48,576 nt of DNA from Oscillospiraceae bacterium (GTDB lineage: Bacteria > Bacillota > Clostridia > Oscillospirales > Oscillospiraceae): assembly GCA_017429325.1 (NCBI GenBank), contig JAFRPC010000042.1:1-48576 (forward strand), read 5' to 3'. Shown here in pieces: positions 9,974 through 18,370 of the stretch. Numbering within the stretch: position 1 is the first letter of the stretch; each line of letters starts with the position of its first letter. The notes beneath the pieces are model-generated. The model was not told where the DNA came from. It did no database searches and saw only the letters and a program-made list of their open reading frames with translations. A program made the position numbers and the translations under genes.

Positions 9974-10742
9974 GGCAGAATATCCTTTCTGTCCGGGTGC
10001 AGCGCCCGGTTGAACTGTCGAGGGTAAAAATGACGCCTTCCAGCTTGCAGGGGCCGGGGGCCGTCTCGTAGCGGGAGTTGAGGCCGCCGCGGAAGCTGGC
10101 AATGGACTGTTCCACCCGGACCCCTAAGACGGAGTAGATGGGGCCGGTCATCCCCAGGTCCGTGACGTAGCCGGTGCCCTTGGGAAGGATCTGGTCGTCC
10201 GCCGTAGGGACGTGGGTGTGGGTCCCCCAGAGGGCAGAGACGCGACCGTCCAGATGCCAGCCCAGGGCCAGCTTCTCGGAGGTGGCCTCCGCGTGGAAAT
10301 CCACGAGGATGAGCTTTGAGCGGATCTCCTTCAGCAGGCGCTCCGCCAGCAGGAAGGGGTTGTCCGGCCCAAATTTCATATCGCAGCGGCCAATCAGGCT
10401 GAGGACCGTGACAGGCCCCGCCTTGGTGTCGTAGACGCCCAGGCCCCGGCCCGGATAGAGGGGCGAGTCGTTGGCCGGGCGGAGGATATAGGGGCTGTCC
10501 TCCAAGAAATGGGCGATCTCCCGGCGGTTGTAGCTGTGGTTGCCTAAGGTGATCACGTCGGCCCCGGCTTCGAGAATGCTCTCCGCCTGCCGCGGCGTAA
10601 TGCCCACGCCGGAGGCGTTCTCGCCGTTTACCACGCAAAAATCCACGCCGCAGCGCCGCCGCAGGGGGCGAAGCTCCCGGCTCAGGAGCTGCAAGCCGCT
10701 GGTTCCGCAGACATCTCCCACGGCCAAGACCCGAAAATCCAT
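9948..10742 (-). CDS. ymdB: YmdB-family metallophosphoesterase (2',3'-cyclic nucleotide phosphodiesterase type)
   Basis: 264 residues, the standard length. Motifs: VLAVGDVCGTSG, VVNGENASGVGI, ITLGNHSYNRREI, VDFHAEATSEK and GTHTHVPTADDQILPKGTGY, all matching the YmdB metal site. YmdB of Bacillus hydrolyses cyclic nucleotides and affects biofilm and motility choices, so this is established for the family but not shown here. It is the first gene of the minus-strand operon to hemW. GGGAGGG precedes the ATG and a strong promoter lies at 10779-10807. Confidence 0.92.
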   Translation of the reverse strand: MDFRVLAVGDVCGTSGLQLLSRELRPLRRRCGVDFCVVNGENASGVGITPRQAESILEAGADVITLGNHSYNRREIAHFLEDSPYILRPANDSPLYPGRGLGVYDTKAGPVTVLSLIGRCDMKFGPDNPFLLAERLLKEIRSKLILVDFHAEATSEKLALGWHLDGRVSALWGTHTHVPTADDQILPKGTGYVTDLGMTGPIYSVLGVRVEQSIASFRGGLNSRYETAPGPCKLEGVIFTLDSSTGRCTRTERIFCHDTDTTRG

Positions 10743-10778
10743 CCCAGGCCCTCCCTATCTCATAGTAAGTCATCTTAT

Positions 10779-10807
10779 ATTATACAGGCAAGGCTGACAA
10801 ATTGCAA
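10779..10807 (-). promoter_or_regulatory. Sigma-A promoter of the ymdB-hemW operon
   Basis: The minus strand reads TTGCAA (10807-10802), 17 nt, TATAAT (10784-10779), about 36 nt before the ymdB start. Confidence 0.8.
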
Positions 10808-10872
10808 CGGTTTTTTGCCTGGATGTGAAAGCTCTGATGCAGGCCAAAAATGCAGAATTCATCAATTTATGA

Positions 10873-10901
10873 TTGAAATTCTTGTTCAAATCGGATATAA
10901 T
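10873..10901 (+). promoter_or_regulatory. Sigma-A promoter of the minD-like operon
   Basis: TTGAAA (10873-10878), 17 nt, TATAAT (10896-10901). It is back to back with the ymdB promoter. Confidence 0.85.
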
Positions 10902-10960
10902 AAGAGAAAGTATCGTTAAAATGGCTGGGTATGTCCCAGTCTGGAAAGGAATGTTTTACC

Positions 10961-11698
10961 ATGGGTCAGGTCATTTCCGTCACATCCGGCAAGGGCGGCA
11001 CCGGCAAAACGACCATCTGCGCCGCCATTGCCTCCTGCCTGGCCGCCGAAGGCTTTCGGGTCCTCTGTATCGACGCGGATATGGGGCTGCGCAATTTGGA
11101 CATCTCCTTAGGGATGGCCGAGCTCGCGCCTATCTCCTTTGCCGACGTACTCTCCGGCCGCTACAGTCTCAGCGAGGCCACTCAGCACCCGGAGATCCCC
11201 AATCTCTATCTGCTCACCGCCCCTGTAGCGGAGAAGCCCGAGACCATTCGCTTTCAGGATTTCTGCTCCCTGCTGGAGACTGTGCGGGAACACTTTGATT
11301 TCTGTCTCATCGACTCCCCTGCCGGGATTGGCGACGGCTTCCACTTTGCCACCCTCTACGCCGACCGCATCCTCATTGTGGCGACGCCGGACCCCGCCTC
11401 CCTGCGGGACGCCGGAGGCACCGCCGACCAGCTCCGCCGCATGGGCAAGCAGGACCTGCGGCTGGTGGTCAACCGGGTCACGCCTGCCGTCTTCCGCCGT
11501 CTGGACTGGACCGTGGACGACATGATGGACGAGACCGGGCTGCCCCTGCTGGGCCTTGTGCCGGAGGACCGGCACGTGGTCATGGCCGCCGCCGCCAACC
11601 GTCCGCTGATCAGCTTTACGGACCTCGGCGCGGCCCTGGGCTGTCTCCACGTCACCCGCCGTCTGCTGGGACATAAAGTGCCGCTGCTCAAGCGGTGA
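10961..11698 (+). CDS. MinD/ParA-family ATPase (septum-site-determining type)
   Basis: 245 residues from the ATG at 10961 (AAAGGA ten nt upstream; an in-frame ATG at 10931 has no such site). It has the deviant Walker A KGGTGKTT (about 11-18), A' motif DADMGLRNLD (MinD signature GLRNLD) and Walker B FCLIDSPAGIG. The C-terminal tail (VTRRLLGHKVPLLKR) is a short basic amphipathic segment in the position of the MinD membrane-targeting helix, though it is weaker than usual. No minC or minE gene is visible, so the division role is inferred. It heads an operon with the methylglyoxal-synthase homologue and a DUF2461 gene. Confidence 0.85.
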   Translation: MGQVISVTSGKGGTGKTTICAAIASCLAAEGFRVLCIDADMGLRNLDISLGMAELAPISFADVLSGRYSLSEATQHPEIPNLYLLTAPVAEKPETIRFQDFCSLLETVREHFDFCLIDSPAGIGDGFHFATLYADRILIVATPDPASLRDAGGTADQLRRMGKQDLRLVVNRVTPAVFRRLDWTVDDMMDETGLPLLGLVPEDRHVVMAAAANRPLISFTDLGAALGCLHVTRRLLGHKVPLLKR

Positions 11699-11754
11699 GC
11701 CCGCGCTTCTACATCGTTTCTATTGACCCCCGATACTGAAAAGGAGGTTTCCGA

Positions 11755-12165
11755 ATGAATATCACCATCATGGCCCACGACAAAAAGAAGGAGCTTATGG
11801 TGCAGTTCTGCACCGCCTACAAGAGCGTTCTGGCAAAGCACAACCTCTCCGCCACGGCCACCACGGGCCGCCTTGTGGCGGAGGCCACCGGTCTGCCCAT
11901 CTCGCTCTTCCTGGCCCATAATCAGGGCGGCCATCAGCAGGTGGACGCCAGGATCGCCTACAACGAGATTGACATGGTCCTGATGTTCACCGACCCTAAC
12001 AGCAAGGACCCCTGGGACAACCAGTACACCCTGCGGACCCTGCTCCTCTGCGACGCTCACAACGTCCCCGTCGCCACCAACCTCGCTACGGCGGAGCTGC
12101 TGATCCTCGGCCTCCAGCGCGGCGATCTGGATTGGCGCGAGCTGGTGCATAACAATAAACGCTGA
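11755..12165 (+). CDS. Methylglyoxal synthase homologue with altered active site
   Basis: 136 residues covering the whole MGS fold: MAHDKKKE (His-Asp and Lys kept), ATATTGRLV (phosphate-loop Thr kept, Gly to Ala), GGHQQ (60 is His), MFTDP (Asp80 kept), PWDNQ and VATNLATAE. Measured against E. coli MgsA, the catalytic Asp71 of GGDQQ is His here, His98 is Trp, Asp101 is replaced, and the Ser65/Gly66 pair is Ala/His. So the family call is firm but classic conversion of dihydroxyacetone phosphate to methylglyoxal is doubtful. AAAGGAGG precedes the ATG. The DUF2461 gene starts one base after its stop codon. Confidence 0.8.
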   Translation: MNITIMAHDKKKELMVQFCTAYKSVLAKHNLSATATTGRLVAEATGLPISLFLAHNQGGHQQVDARIAYNEIDMVLMFTDPNSKDPWDNQYTLRTLLLCDAHNVPVATNLATAELLILGLQRGDLDWRELVHNNKR

Positions 12166-12166
12166 A

Positions 12167-12844
12167 ATGACGACGTACTCGGAAAAAACGGTCGAATTTC
12201 TGTGGAGCTTAAGGTTGAACAACAGCCGTGAATGGTTCCAGGCCCACAAGGCCGAATACGAGGCCCTGATGCACCGGCCCACCAAGGAGCTGGCGGACGC
12301 CCTGTTTGAGCACCTGCGGGGCAAGTACCCAAAGCACGACTGGAATCTCCACATCTCCCGCATCTACCGGGACGCCCGGCGGCTCTATGGACGCGGCCCC
12401 ATGAATGACCACCTCTGGTTCACCCTCTGGGCGGACCGGGAGGAGGGCGGCGGCCCGGCCTTCTGGTTCGGCTTCGAGCCCGAGGGCTGGAACTGCGGCA
12501 TGGGCCTCTGGCCCGGCGGCAACGTCACCTTAGAGCGCTTTCGGGCCCAGGTCCGGCGAGACCCGGCTCCCGCGGAAGCCCTGGTCCGCCGCCTGGAAAC
12601 CCAGGATGTTTTCGCCCTGACTGGAGACGCCTACAAGAAGCACAAACTGGAGACCACGCCCCTGCTCCAGAGCTGGGTGGATAAGAAATGGCTCGGCATC
12701 GAATGCAGCCGCCCCCACGGTGCGCTGGACCTGTCCGGAGACCTGTTCGACTTCATCCGCGACGGCTACGATTGGCTGATGCCATTTTACGAATATTTCC
12801 TGACCCTCCCGGAGCTGGAGGGATACGTCCCGATCACCCCGTAG
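12167..12844 (+). CDS. DUF2461 family protein of unknown function
   Basis: 225 residues. The opening (FLWSLRLNNSREWFQAHKAEYE) and the following HISRIYRDARRLYGRGPMNDHLWF match the DUF2461/TIGR02453 family, known widely but without assigned activity. No signal or membrane segment. It starts 1 nt after the upstream stop. Its stop codon TAG (12842-12844) is the TAG of the first GTAG hairpin of the REP array, so the original 3' end may have been changed by that insertion. Confidence 0.85.
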   Translation: MTTYSEKTVEFLWSLRLNNSREWFQAHKAEYEALMHRPTKELADALFEHLRGKYPKHDWNLHISRIYRDARRLYGRGPMNDHLWFTLWADREEGGGPAFWFGFEPEGWNCGMGLWPGGNVTLERFRAQVRRDPAPAEALVRRLETQDVFALTGDAYKKHKLETTPLLQSWVDKKWLGIECSRPHGALDLSGDLFDFIRDGYDWLMPFYEYFLTLPELEGYVPITP

Positions 12845-12992
12845 CGCGGGCAATCTGCCCGCCCGTTCCCCGTAGCGCGGGCAATCTGCCCGCCCGTTCC
12901 CCCGTAGCGCGGGCAATCTGCCCGCCCGTTTCCCCGTAGTGCGGGCTATCAGCCCGCTGTCCCCTTGTCCACAGCTCGGGCTATCGGCCCGC
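12841..12992 (+). repeat. Left REP array of the RAYT unit
   Basis: Units start with GTAG at 12841, 12872, 12904 and 12936 (31-32 nt apart). The first three carry GCGGGCAATCTGCCCGC. The fourth has GCGGGCTATCAGCCCGC, a compensated stem change. A fifth, decayed unit lies at about 12973-12992. The spacer is about CCGTTCCCC. Confidence 0.9.
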
Positions 12993-13019
12993 ATAACCCA
13001 CCTTTATTATTATTCTTAT

Positions 13020-13526
13020 ATGGACAACAAAGCCTCCTCCGCGTCCGGTCCCCGGACATTCCGAAAGCCAAACCGTATTCCCGGTTATAATTACTCTGCG
13101 CCGGGGTACTATTTCCTTACGATTTGCACAGTTGGCCACGTTCCTCTGTTTGGTCGGATTGTTGCTTGTCAGGACGGTTCCCAGCCTGCAAGGATGTTAC
13201 TGAATTCAGTCGGGCGAACAGTCGAACAGGCAATTCTCGCAATCCCGGACCATTATCCTGGCACAGCAGTGGATAAATATGTTGTAATGCCGAACCATGT
13301 CCATCTTATTCTTGTAATCTCTGACAGCTTGGAAAAAGCGCCAAGCGTTTCCAGAGTCGTACAGCAATTCAAGCGTGCGGTTTCGATCCATTTGGGAAAA
13401 AGCGTTTGGCAAGAGGGGTTTTACGACCATGTGATCCGTGGGGATGCGGATTACCGGGAAATCTGGACGTATATCGACAACAATCCCGTAAAATGGGCGA
13501 GAGATAAGTATTATCGAGAAGGATAA
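13020..13526 (+). CDS. REP-associated tyrosine transposase (RAYT, Y1/TnpA_REP family)
   Basis: 168 residues from the ATG at 13020. The N-terminus reads RKPNRIPGYNYSAPGYYFLT, the family opening. The HUH motif is MPNHVHLILV (about 93-102). The catalytic Tyr is in EIWTYIDNNPVKW near the C-terminus. These enzymes are single-copy domesticated IS200/IS605 relatives that nick and join REP hairpins as single strands. The gene lies between inverted arrays of GTAG hairpins, the arrangement expected for its substrate. No ribosome binding site is evident and its GC content is lower than its neighbours, consistent with transfer. Confidence 0.92.
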   Translation: MDNKASSASGPRTFRKPNRIPGYNYSAPGYYFLTICTVGHVPLFGRIVACQDGSQPARMLLNSVGRTVEQAILAIPDHYPGTAVDKYVVMPNHVHLILVISDSLEKAPSVSRVVQQFKRAVSIHLGKSVWQEGFYDHVIRGDADYREIWTYIDNNPVKWARDKYYREG

Positions 13527-13534
13527 TAATAATT

Positions 13535-13618
13535 GCGGGCAGATTGCCCGCGCTACAGCGTCCTTGCGGGCAGATTGCCCGCGCTGCAGCGTCCTTGCGG
13601 GCAGATTGCCCGCGCTAC
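13535..13618 (-). repeat. Right REP array of the RAYT unit (inverted relative to the left array)
   Basis: Three units 31 nt apart each contain GCGGGCAGATTGCCCGC. The GTAG feet on the minus strand are at 13556-13553 and 13618-13615; the middle one is GCAG. The array ends 24 nt before the hisS start. Confidence 0.9.
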
Positions 13619-13641
13619 ATACCTACATGGAGGTAATTATC

Positions 13642-14997
13642 ATGGCAACGATCACCCCCCGGACCTTATCCGGGTTTATGGAGCTGCTGCCCGGGCCGCA
13701 GCAGCAGATGGAGCGTTTTTTGCAGACGCTCCGCGATACTTACGCGCTCTACGGCTTCACGCCCCTGGACACGCCGCTGGTGGAGTCCGCCGAGATCCTG
13801 CTGGCGAAGGGCGGCGGCGAGACCGAAAAGCAGATCTACCGCTTCCAGAAGGGCGACGCCGACCTGGCCCTGCGCTTTGACCTGACGGTCCCCCTGGCGA
13901 AATACGTCGCTATGCACGCGGGCGAGCTGGCGTTCCCCTTCCGCCGCTTCCAGATCGGCAAGGTCTACCGCGGCGAGCGGGCCCAGCGGGGCCGCTTCCG
14001 GGAGTTCTATCAGGCCGACATCGACATCATCGGCGACGGCAAGCTGGACATCGCAAACGAGGCGGAGATCCCCGCCGTCATCTATTCCACCTTTACGCGG
14101 CTGGGGCTGGAACGCTTTCAGATCCGCGTGAACAACCGCAAGATCCTCAACGGCTTCTACTCCATGCTGGGCCTTTCGGAGCAGTCCGGCGCCATCATGC
14201 GCACAGTGGACAAGCTGGACAAGATCGGGCCTGAAAAGGTCCGCGCTCTGCTGGTGGAGGAAGCCTCCCTCACAGAAGAGCAGGCCGATGAGATCCTGCG
14301 TTTCATCGCCATCCGCGGCACCAACGCGGAGGTCCTGGAAGCTCTGAAGGCCTATCAGGGAAAAAACGAGCTCTTTGACGCAGGTCTGGAGGAGCTGGGG
14401 ACTGTAGTGAAGTACCTGGCCGCCTTCGGCGTGCCCGAGACCCACTTCGCCGTGGACCTCACCATCGCCCGGGGCCTGGACTACTACACCGGCACCGTCT
14501 ACGAAACCCTGATGCTGGATCACCCCGAGATCGGCTCCATCTGCTCCGGCGGCCGCTATGACAATCTGGCGGCGTACTACACCGACCGGCAGCTCCCCGG
14601 CGTGGGCATTTCCATCGGCGTTACCCGACTGTTCTATGTGCTCCAGGAGCAGGGAATGCTGAACGGGGCGCTCAACACCGCCCCCGCCGACGTGCTGGTG
14701 CTGCCCATGACCCAGGACCTGACCGCTGCCGCCGAGGCCGCCACCTACTTCCGGAGCCGCGGCATCCGCACCCAGCTCTATACCGAACAGAAAAAGTTCA
14801 AGGCCAAGCTGGGCTATGCCGACAAGTTAGGCATCCCCTTCGTCGCCTTCCTGGGCGAGGACGAGATCGCGGCAGAGAAAATCTCGCTGAAAAACATGAA
14901 GACAGGAGCACAGGAGCTGCTGAGCTTGGAAGCGGCAGCAGACACTGTCCTGGCCGTGATGGAAGACAGAAACAACGGAAAATTGATCAAAGCGTAA
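13642..14997 (+). CDS. hisS: Histidyl-tRNA synthetase
   Basis: 451 residues. Class II synthetase: motif 1 region near residues 40-60, motif 2 FRRFQIGKVYRGERAQRGRFREFYQ, HisA-type signature LTIARGLDYYTGTVYE, and GGRYDNL (motif 3 area). A C-terminal anticodon-binding domain follows (APADVLVLPM onward). The ATG at 13642 has GGAGG eight nt upstream; the longer frame upstream runs through the REP array and is not coding. It charges tRNA-His with ATP. The aspS gene follows 44 nt later, a common pairing. No promoter or T-box was found; the leader is the REP array. Confidence 0.96.
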   Translation: MATITPRTLSGFMELLPGPQQQMERFLQTLRDTYALYGFTPLDTPLVESAEILLAKGGGETEKQIYRFQKGDADLALRFDLTVPLAKYVAMHAGELAFPFRRFQIGKVYRGERAQRGRFREFYQADIDIIGDGKLDIANEAEIPAVIYSTFTRLGLERFQIRVNNRKILNGFYSMLGLSEQSGAIMRTVDKLDKIGPEKVRALLVEEASLTEEQADEILRFIAIRGTNAEVLEALKAYQGKNELFDAGLEELGTVVKYLAAFGVPETHFAVDLTIARGLDYYTGTVYETLMLDHPEIGSICSGGRYDNLAAYYTDRQLPGVGISIGVTRLFYVLQEQGMLNGALNTAPADVLVLPMTQDLTAAAEAATYFRSRGIRTQLYTEQKKFKAKLGYADKLGIPFVAFLGEDEIAAEKISLKNMKTGAQELLSLEAAADTVLAVMEDRNNGKLIKA

Positions 14998-15041
14998 ATC
15001 TGGTCGGCAGATCGCCGACGCTGCATAAAGAGGTAATGAAC

Positions 15042-16793
15042 ATGACCCAAAACAGAACGCATACCTGCGGGGAGCTGCGGCTCTCTGACGCGGGCAAGAC
15101 TGTCCGCATTGCCGGCTGGATGGAGAATCTCCGGGTGGTCGGCGCCAACTTCGGCTTTATGGTGGTCCGGGATTTCTACGGCACCACCCAGGTCGTCATC
15201 GAGTCCGAGGAAATGATGAACGCCGCCAGAGCCGTCAACAAGGAATCCACCGTTGCCGTGGACGGCATTGTCCGGGAGCGGGATTCCAAGAACCCCAAGC
15301 TGCCCACCGGCGAGATCGAGATCGTCCCCACCCGGATCGAGGTCCTGGGCAAGTGTTTCCACAACGAGCTGCCCTTTGAGATCAACCGCAGCCGCGAGGC
15401 TGACGAGACCGCCCGGCTGAAGTACCGCTATCTGGACCTCCGCAACCCGGCAGTGAAGGAGAACATCGTGCTCCGCTGCAACGTCATTGCCGCCCTGCGG
15501 CAGGCCATGCTGGAGCGGGGCTTCCTGGAGATCACCACCCCCATCCTGACGGCCTCCTCCCCCGAGGGCGCCCGGGACTATCTGGTCCCCGCCCGGAAGC
15601 ACCCCGGCAAGTTCTATGCCCTGCCCCAGGCTCCGCAGCAGTTCAAGCAGCTGCTCATGACTGCGGGCTTTGACCGCTATTTCCAAATCGCCCCCTGCTT
15701 CCGCGACGAGGACGCCAGAGGCGACCGCAGCCCCGGCGAGTTCTACCAGCTCGACATGGAGATGGCCTTCGCGACCCAGGAGGACGTGTTCGCGGTCCTG
15801 GAAGAGGTGCTGCCCCCCATCTTCGCCAAATACGGCAAGTACAACGTCGCCAGCAAGCCTCCCTTCCAGCGCATCCCCTATCTGGAAGCCCTGGAGACCT
15901 ACGGCTCCGACAAGCCGGACCTCCGCATCGACCTGACCGCAAAGAACGTCACGGCTCTGTTTGAGGGCACGGAGTTCGCTCCCTTCCAGGGCAAGACCGT
16001 CCGGGCCGTCCCCATCAGCGGCTGCACGCTGACCCGGAAGCAGATCGAAAAGCTGCTGACGGACTGCGAGGTCCAGAGCGGCAGCAAGGGCTACTGGTTC
16101 AAGACCGACGAGTCCGGCGCCATCGCAGGCGGCGTGGCGAAATTCGTGGACCCGGAGAAGGCAAAAGCCCTGCTGGACCTTCAGCCCAACACCCTGGTGG
16201 TCCTGGCGACCGAGACCAAGAACATCGGCGTCATCATCAAGACCTTCGGCGCGGCCTGCCCGGGACACATGGACCGGGAGCGCTACGAGTTCTGCTGGAT
16301 CGTGGACTTCCCCATGTACGAGATCGGCGAGGAGAGCGGCGAGCTGGAATTCTGCCACAACCCCTTCTCCATGCCCGAGGGCGGGATGGAGACCCTGCTC
16401 AAGGCGGAGCGGGGCGAGATCGACCCCCTGAGCATCCTGGCCCAGCAGTACGACATCGTCTGCAACGGCGTGGAGCTCTCCTCCGGCGCGGTCCGGAATC
16501 ACGATCCCGAGATCATGATCAAGGCTTTTGAGTTCGTGCGGCTTGGCGAGGAGGACGTGAAGGCCAAGTTCCCGGCTATGTACAACGCCTTCACCTACGG
16601 CGCCCCTCCCCACGCAGGCGTGGCCCCCGGCGTGGACCGGATGGTCATGCTGCTGGCCGGTGTAGACACCATCCGCGAGGTCATCCCCTTCCCCATGAAC
16701 AAAAACGCCCAGGACGTGATGATGGACGCCCCCACCGCCGTCAGCCAGAAGCAGCTGGACGAGGTGCACATCGCCATCGTCAAGGACGAGTAA
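15042..16793 (+). CDS. aspS: Aspartyl-tRNA synthetase
   Basis: 583 residues from the ATG at 15042. AGAGG is eight nt upstream; an in-frame ATG at 15036 is only 2 nt from it. It has an N-terminal OB-fold anticodon-binding domain (to about 110), the class II core with YRYLDLRNP, the bacterial segment ARDYLVPAR...FYALPQAPQQFKQLLM, motif 2 FRDEDARGDRSPGEFYQLD, a GAD insertion domain (about 290-410), and motif 3 GAPPHAGVAPGVDR. Whether it is discriminating for tRNA-Asp cannot be told. A decayed REP-like inverted repeat (GGTCGGCAGATCGCCGACG, 15002-15020) lies in the gap from hisS. Confidence 0.96.
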   Translation: MTQNRTHTCGELRLSDAGKTVRIAGWMENLRVVGANFGFMVVRDFYGTTQVVIESEEMMNAARAVNKESTVAVDGIVRERDSKNPKLPTGEIEIVPTRIEVLGKCFHNELPFEINRSREADETARLKYRYLDLRNPAVKENIVLRCNVIAALRQAMLERGFLEITTPILTASSPEGARDYLVPARKHPGKFYALPQAPQQFKQLLMTAGFDRYFQIAPCFRDEDARGDRSPGEFYQLDMEMAFATQEDVFAVLEEVLPPIFAKYGKYNVASKPPFQRIPYLEALETYGSDKPDLRIDLTAKNVTALFEGTEFAPFQGKTVRAVPISGCTLTRKQIEKLLTDCEVQSGSKGYWFKTDESGAIAGGVAKFVDPEKAKALLDLQPNTLVVLATETKNIGVIIKTFGAACPGHMDRERYEFCWIVDFPMYEIGEESGELEFCHNPFSMPEGGMETLLKAERGEIDPLSILAQQYDIVCNGVELSSGAVRNHDPEIMIKAFEFVRLGEEDVKAKFPAMYNAFTYGAPPHAGVAPGVDRMVMLLAGVDTIREVIPFPMNKNAQDVMMDAPTAVSQKQLDEVHIAIVKDE

Positions 16794-16798
16794 TTGGA

Positions 16799-16864
16799 AT
16801 CGAACAAGAAAGCTGTGCGGTCCTGCGATTTGCGGGGCCGCACAGCTTTCTTGTTCGATATTTT
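16799..16864. terminator. Bidirectional terminator between aspS and the GH3 gene
   Basis: A long perfect stem, ATCGAACAAGAAAGCTGTGC(GG) against (CC)GCACAGCTTTCTTGTTCGAT, is about 22 bp with a 17-nt loop and ends in TATTTT on the plus strand. It serves convergent genes. Confidence 0.85.
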
Positions 16865-18185
16865 ATGGAGTTGCCGCAGAAGCCGTTTCCAGGGTTTCCT
16901 TTATCCGCAGGATGCGCAGGACGCTCTCGTCGATGCGGGCCTCCGGGAGCTCTCCCTTCCGCACGGCATCTAAGACCGCGTCATAGGCCTCCTGCAAATG
17001 CTCGGACACCAGCAGCAAATCGTTCCCCGCCCGGAGGGCCAGGACCGCCGCCTCGCCGGGCGTATAGCGTTGGGTGATGGCCTTCATTGCAAGACCGTCC
17101 GTGATCAGAAGGCCCGGATAGTTTCCCGTCTCGCCCCGCAGGAGGCTCACTAACTGTTCCGACAGGGAGGCGGGCAGCTCGTCCCCGGTGGCCGCCGGGA
17201 CGGCAATGTGCCCCGTCATGATTATCGGAATGCCGGAGGAGGCCGCGTAGAGGAAGGGCTTCAGTTCATCGCTGTCCAGCAGCTCCTCCATCGTGTAGGG
17301 CAGGGACGCAAAGCCCTTGTGCGTGTCCTCCGCCGTGCCGCCGTGGCCGGGGAAGTGCTTCCAGCAGGGCAGGACGCCCTGCTCCAGCAGGCCGTCAGAG
17401 AAGGCCCGGGCCATCTCCGTCACCAGCACCGGGTCGCTGCCGAAGGAGCGGCTGCGCACCACCTGATTCTCCGGATTCGTCAGCACGTCGGCGTCCGGCG
17501 CAAAGTCCACGTTGAAGCCCAGCTCCCGCAGACTGCCTCCGACCTGTGCGCCGAGCTGCCTGGCCCGCTCCACATCGCCGGAGGCGCCGACCTCCGTCAT
17601 CGACGGCACCGGGTCCAGGCCGAAGGCCGGATTCCCGCTGACCCGGGCCACGACGCCGCCCTCCTCGTCCACGCAGAGGAAGAGGGACAGGTCCAGGGCT
17701 TCCCGGCTCATGACCTGCAAGTCAGCACAGAGGGCCTTCGTCTGGGCCGGGTCCTTCAGATTCCCGCCCATCAAGAGGACGCCGCCCACGGGCAGCTGTG
17801 CATAGGCCTCCCGCAGGCTCTCGTCCGCCGCGGTGATGTAATTTGTGGCTCCGGTCAGCGCTTCCGGTGTCACTACAAAGAGCTGCGCCACTTTCCCCTC
17901 CAGGGTCATAGCCGCCAAGCGCTCCGCCAGCGGGTCCGGCGCGTCGGTCGGGTCCGGCTCCGTCATCGGCTCTGTCATCGCTTCCGTTGCTGGCTCCGTT
18001 GTGGGGGAGCTCTGCGCTGCCGGTTCTGTTTGGGTCGTTGTCTCCCCCGATGTCTCCGGGACCGCGGAGGCTTCCCTTGTCGCCGCCAGGGCGGAGGACG
18101 GAGCGGGTTCGGGAGCTTTCCCGCAGCCTGTCAGCAGCCAGAGCGCCAATGCGCAGGCAAGGCAGCGGCACAAGTTTTTGTTCAT
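16863..18185 (-). CDS. GH3-family lipoprotein, beta-N-acetylhexosaminidase (NagZ) type
   Basis: 440 residues from the ATG at 18185 (AGGAGG seven nt upstream). Signal peptide with lipobox LLTGC at about 18-22. A Ser/Thr/Glu-rich stalk follows to about 90. The GH3 N-terminal domain has CVDEEGGVVARV, KHFPGHGGTAEDTHKGF (the NagZ-type His loop) and LLITDGLAMKAI with the nucleophile Asp. No C-terminal GH3 domain is present, as in NagZ. It probably removes N-acetylglucosamine from cell-wall fragments outside the membrane. Its own promoter is at 18235-18263. Confidence 0.9.
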   Translation of the reverse strand: MNKNLCRCLACALALWLLTGCGKAPEPAPSSALAATREASAVPETSGETTTQTEPAAQSSPTTEPATEAMTEPMTEPDPTDAPDPLAERLAAMTLEGKVAQLFVVTPEALTGATNYITAADESLREAYAQLPVGGVLLMGGNLKDPAQTKALCADLQVMSREALDLSLFLCVDEEGGVVARVSGNPAFGLDPVPSMTEVGASGDVERARQLGAQVGGSLRELGFNVDFAPDADVLTNPENQVVRSRSFGSDPVLVTEMARAFSDGLLEQGVLPCWKHFPGHGGTAEDTHKGFASLPYTMEELLDSDELKPFLYAASSGIPIIMTGHIAVPAATGDELPASLSEQLVSLLRGETGNYPGLLITDGLAMKAITQRYTPGEAAVLALRAGNDLLLVSEHLQEAYDAVLDAVRKGELPEARIDESVLRILRIKETLETASAATP

Positions 18186-18234
18186 GACAGTTCCTCCTGC
18201 GTCCTCAACGGGAAAACCTTTGTTTTCTGTACGT

Positions 18235-18263
18235 ATCATACCCGCGCCGCACGGCTCTGTCAA
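18235..18263 (-). promoter_or_regulatory. Sigma-A promoter of the GH3 lipoprotein gene
   Basis: The minus strand reads TTGACA (18263-18258), 17 nt, TATGAT (18240-18235), 49 nt before the start. Confidence 0.8.
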
Positions 18264-18370
18264 TCCCTTCGCTTGAAAATGTCGCCCAGCAGGCGACCAA
18301 AACCTCCGCTATTTGTGGTTTAATCAGTTTGTAAGGAACAACTACAAATCATAAAACGGAGGGTAAATCA

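Noticed and set aside
12841-12992. Regular 31-32 nt repeats resembling a CRISPR array
   Set aside because: Repeats are palindromic over most of the unit, the intervals are only about 14 nt and nearly identical, no cas genes are present, and an inverted set lies on the other side of a RAYT gene.
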